Positions 4,933-6,877 of a DNA stretch of 6,877 nt are shown in pieces. Below the pieces are notes generated by a model. That model saw only the letters and a list, made by a program, of their open reading frames with translations, ran no database searches and was not told where the DNA came from. The stretch lies in NCBI GenBank assembly GCA_964558665.1, contig CAZLFA010000101.1:1-6877 (forward strand), read 5' to 3'. The position numbers and the translations under genes are program-made. This DNA comes from CAZLFA01 sp964558665. GTDB lineage: Bacteria; Desulfobacterota; Syntrophia; Syntrophales; PHBD01. Each line of letters begins with the position of its first letter. Position 1 is the first letter of the stretch.

Positions 4933-6735
4933 CTAATCGACTCCTTCACACTTCTCTCCCTTGAGAAAGTCGGAAACGATTTGCAGGTATTCAGCCAGCA
5001 GTGTTTTGCTGACAACAAAGATATGGCCGATATTTTTTTCAATAGTACGGTTCAGGCCTCCGCGTGTAACCTGGATGTTGCCGTCGTCATGCAGTCCCCA
5101 CAACTGGCTGGCGACGCATGAACCCGGAGGGGCGATAGGATCGCGTGAGCCCCGATAGTCGAATATCCTCACACCGGCGCGGCGCAGGGCATCCATGTCG
5201 ACCGGTTTGCCGTCCAGATCCGGGTTCGATGAGGGCAGACAATAGGTGCCCTCAACAAGCTGGTTGCCCATGAAGAACTTGGTTATCCAGTCGCGGTGCG
5301 CCTGCGCGGGGAACTTTGTGCCGTGCGTAAGCCAGAAAAGGAAGGGCGCCGAATCATCAAGCGCGTGCGGGAAAATAGCACGGCCGTAGAAACCGGAAAG
5401 CACCGTGTAGTGGACGCCGGGCTGGATCTCGTTCATGCCGAAGTCGATCACCTGGGGCGGGATGTTGACGGCGCCGAACAGCTCTCCCATTATATAGCCA
5501 TCATAGTTCTGCCTGATGAAGGCGCGCATTGCTCCGTGGCCGCTTTCCTCGTCGTCGAACTTGACCGGGGACGCCATGAGGGCAATCTTGGTGATATCCA
5601 TCTTTTCACCGCGGGCCATGCGCTCTTCCGCCCTCCTGGCAATGTAAGGCAGCATCAGGGCGCCGCCCATGCAGTACCCCATGACGTAAATCTCGCATTT
5701 GGGATGTTTCTTCCTTATGATATCAAGATAACGGTCGTGAACGGTCTTTCCGTAGAAATCAAGGCCCAGGTGGGTGTCATCGGGGCCGCAATCGCCGTAA
5801 TCGACCAGATAGATGTCGTAACCCTCCCTGTGTAAGCCCTGGACGACCGATTTTCCGTCGGCAAGATCGAAAAGCTCCGGCTTGTTGATCAGCGGCGTCG
5901 AAAGATAAATCACCTTGCCGTTGGGTTTGATATTCTTCGGCATGATGTAGTGCCGCAGCCGCACGCCGTGCATTTTCGCCCCTCTCATGAACTCAAAATC
6001 GGTGCACCCGATCTTGCCGTGGGTCATCTTCTCCGAATACTCCTTCGGATCGAAGGCGTTGGCTTTATGCAGGCATTCAAGACGGAAGCGGTTTTCAGCG
6101 AGGTATTCCTCAAAGGTCATGCCGTCCGTACCGTCCTTGTTCTTCCTAATGTAGGGCAGTTCCTCGCCGTCAAGCGGAAGTTCCGTGATAACGACCAGCA
6201 TGCACTTGAGCATCTCCTTCATGGCCTTGAGCCGCGTCATGCCCAGCGAGTTGTAGTTGTACTCCATCTGGGCAAACTCCTGCACGTACTCCTTGAGTTT
6301 CTGATGTCCCTCGGGGGTTGTGGCCACCCTTTTTGCAATCTCCCTGTCCCACTTGTCTTCTCTCATGAAGTAGCTGCAAAGGTCGTAAAGGGACCGTGCA
6401 TAGTTCTTGTATATCCAGCCGTTCAGGTCGCGATATATGTCCGGCTCCTTGCCGGCGCGCACTGTAATGCGGGCATGGGCCTTGATCGGTTCCGTAACAT
6501 AGGCCTTGAGAAGCGTATTTTGAAAACTTGCGGCAATTGCCAGCGGGCCGAAAAGTTCGAAATTATCACTCATCGATTCCAGGAAGTGCTGATATTGAAA
6601 AATTGCTTTTGTCTGCGCACCACCCAATTGACTTTTCCAGGGCAGAGCAGTTGTTATCCCCTCTCTGTTATCTGCCGGTGTTATGCCCATTTGAAGTAAA
6701 AGAAGAGACGGCGATATCCTGTTTTCACCTTCCAT
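4933..6735 (-). CDS. PHA-synthase-like alpha/beta hydrolase with long N-terminal domain
   Basis: 600 residues from the ATG at 6735. The alternative ATG at 6750 is rejected because the ribosome site GGGAGG (6741-6746) overlaps its reading frame and is spaced 5 bases from 6735. The C-terminal part (about 265-595) follows polyhydroxyalkanoate synthases: STPLINKPELFDLADGKSVV, GYDIYLVDYGDCGPDD, the modified lipase box GYCMGG with nucleophile Cys355, Asp532 in YRGSRDPIAPP, and His571 in NIGHIFVV, a complete Cys-Asp-His triad. Family enzymes polymerise hydroxyacyl-CoA into storage polyester on granules. The catalytic half looks most like class III PhaC, yet the protein is as long as class I, with about 260 N-terminal residues that I do not recognise closely. 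No phaA, phaB, phaE, phasin or depolymerase gene lies in the window, so an acyltransferase or hydrolase role other than polymer synthesis is possible. There is no signal peptide. It has its own promoter-like sequence upstream. Confidence 0.85.
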   Translation of the reverse strand: MEGENRISPSLLLLQMGITPADNREGITTALPWKSQLGGAQTKAIFQYQHFLESMSDNFELFGPLAIAASFQNTLLKAYVTEPIKAHARITVRAGKEPDIYRDLNGWIYKNYARSLYDLCSYFMREDKWDREIAKRVATTPEGHQKLKEYVQEFAQMEYNYNSLGMTRLKAMKEMLKCMLVVITELPLDGEELPYIRKNKDGTDGMTFEEYLAENRFRLECLHKANAFDPKEYSEKMTHGKIGCTDFEFMRGAKMHGVRLRHYIMPKNIKPNGKVIYLSTPLINKPELFDLADGKSVVQGLHREGYDIYLVDYGDCGPDDTHLGLDFYGKTVHDRYLDIIRKKHPKCEIYVMGYCMGGALMLPYIARRAEERMARGEKMDITKIALMASPVKFDDEESGHGAMRAFIRQNYDGYIMGELFGAVNIPPQVIDFGMNEIQPGVHYTVLSGFYGRAIFPHALDDSAPFLFWLTHGTKFPAQAHRDWITKFFMGNQLVEGTYCLPSSNPDLDGKPVDMDALRRAGVRIFDYRGSRDPIAPPGSCVASQLWGLHDDGNIQVTRGGLNRTIEKNIGHIFVVSKTLLAEYLQIVSDFLKGEKCEGVD

Positions 6736-6751
6736 GACAACCTCCCTCATG

Positions 6752-6763
6752 AATCATATGATT
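6752..6763. promoter_or_regulatory. Palindrome AATCATATGATT in the leader of the PHA-synthase-like gene
   Basis: A perfect 12-bp palindrome 5 bp upstream of the GGGAGG ribosome site. A second inverted repeat, TTATG/CATAA with a 5-bp spacer, lies at 6786-6800. Both fall in the roughly 100-base leader between the predicted transcription start and the gene. They could be repressor sites or chance AT-rich symmetry. Confidence 0.3.
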
Positions 6764-6840
6764 GTTGTTTGTTGGAATGACGTGTTTATGAATTACATAA
6801 GCTCTGAGAAACCACCATTCCCGCCAGCCTGTATGCCGGT

Positions 6841-6870
6841 ATTATCGCCGGTAAGCACCTTGTCTGTCAA
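6841..6870 (-). promoter_or_regulatory. Sigma70-like promoter of the PHA-synthase-like gene
   Basis: On the minus strand a perfect TTGACA (6865-6870) is followed after 18 bp by GATAAT (6841-6846, 5 of 6 matches to TATAAT). Transcription should start near 6834, giving a leader of about 100 bases. ACCGGC occurs directly on both sides of the -10 box (6847-6852 and 6835-6840), a 12-bp direct repeat that may bind a regulator. Confidence 0.65.
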
Positions 6871-6877
6871 CCTAAAT

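Noticed and set aside
5950..6699. 249-codon open frame on the plus strand opposite the PHA-synthase-like gene
   Set aside because: It is antisense to a clearly recognisable gene, has no ribosome site and no domain pattern; the same holds for the plus-strand frames at 5296-5835, 3674-4126 and 2561-3160.

Overview
The window looks like chromosomal DNA of a Gram-negative anaerobe or near relative, most likely a deltaproteobacterial (Desulfobacterota/Syntrophales-like) genome. The hints are a soluble PAS hybrid histidine kinase of the AHDFNN type, a long PHA-synthase-like protein, strong AGGAGG ribosome sites, moderate GC content and a CCCCCTT/AAGGGGG intergenic palindrome of a kind I associate with such genomes. 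This is inference; nothing here fixes the taxon.

Left part (1-1240): an accessory, AT-richer region. Positions 1-626 hold no gene I can support, only several stem-loops: one at 8-39 that faintly recalls the 3' end of a group II intron, a long perfect hairpin at 371-402, and a strong GC-rich hairpin at 583-613. A compact toxin-antitoxin operon follows on the plus strand: vapB (684-878) and vapC (881-1237), with a sigma70-like promoter overlapped by three phased ATGCAT palindromes that look like an autoregulatory operator.

Junction (1240-1400): facing vapC on the minus strand is a start region with a good ribosome site and a signal-peptide-like beginning, but it is frameshifted after three codons and then lost at the vapC boundary. 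It looks like the 5' stump of a gene cut off when the toxin-antitoxin module arrived or when the locus was rearranged.

Right part (1401-6877): all genes are on the minus strand. In transcription order they are a PHA-synthase/alpha-beta hydrolase (4933-6735) with its own sigma70-like promoter at 6841-6870; an alanine-glyoxylate-type class V aminotransferase (3608-4723) behind a 209-bp gap holding a terminator-like palindrome and a structured leader; then a two-gene unit of a cytoplasmic PAS-kinase-receiver hybrid histidine kinase (1784-3418) and an NTF2/SnoaL-like small protein (1401-1757), 26 bp apart. The stump at about 1246-1357 would have been the third gene of that unit.

I see no CRISPR array, tRNA or rRNA, and no complete transposon. 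The points most worth a second look are the broken gene at the toxin-antitoxin junction, the phased vapBC operator, the kinase/NTF2-like pair, and the extended PHA-synthase-like protein that stands without other PHA genes.
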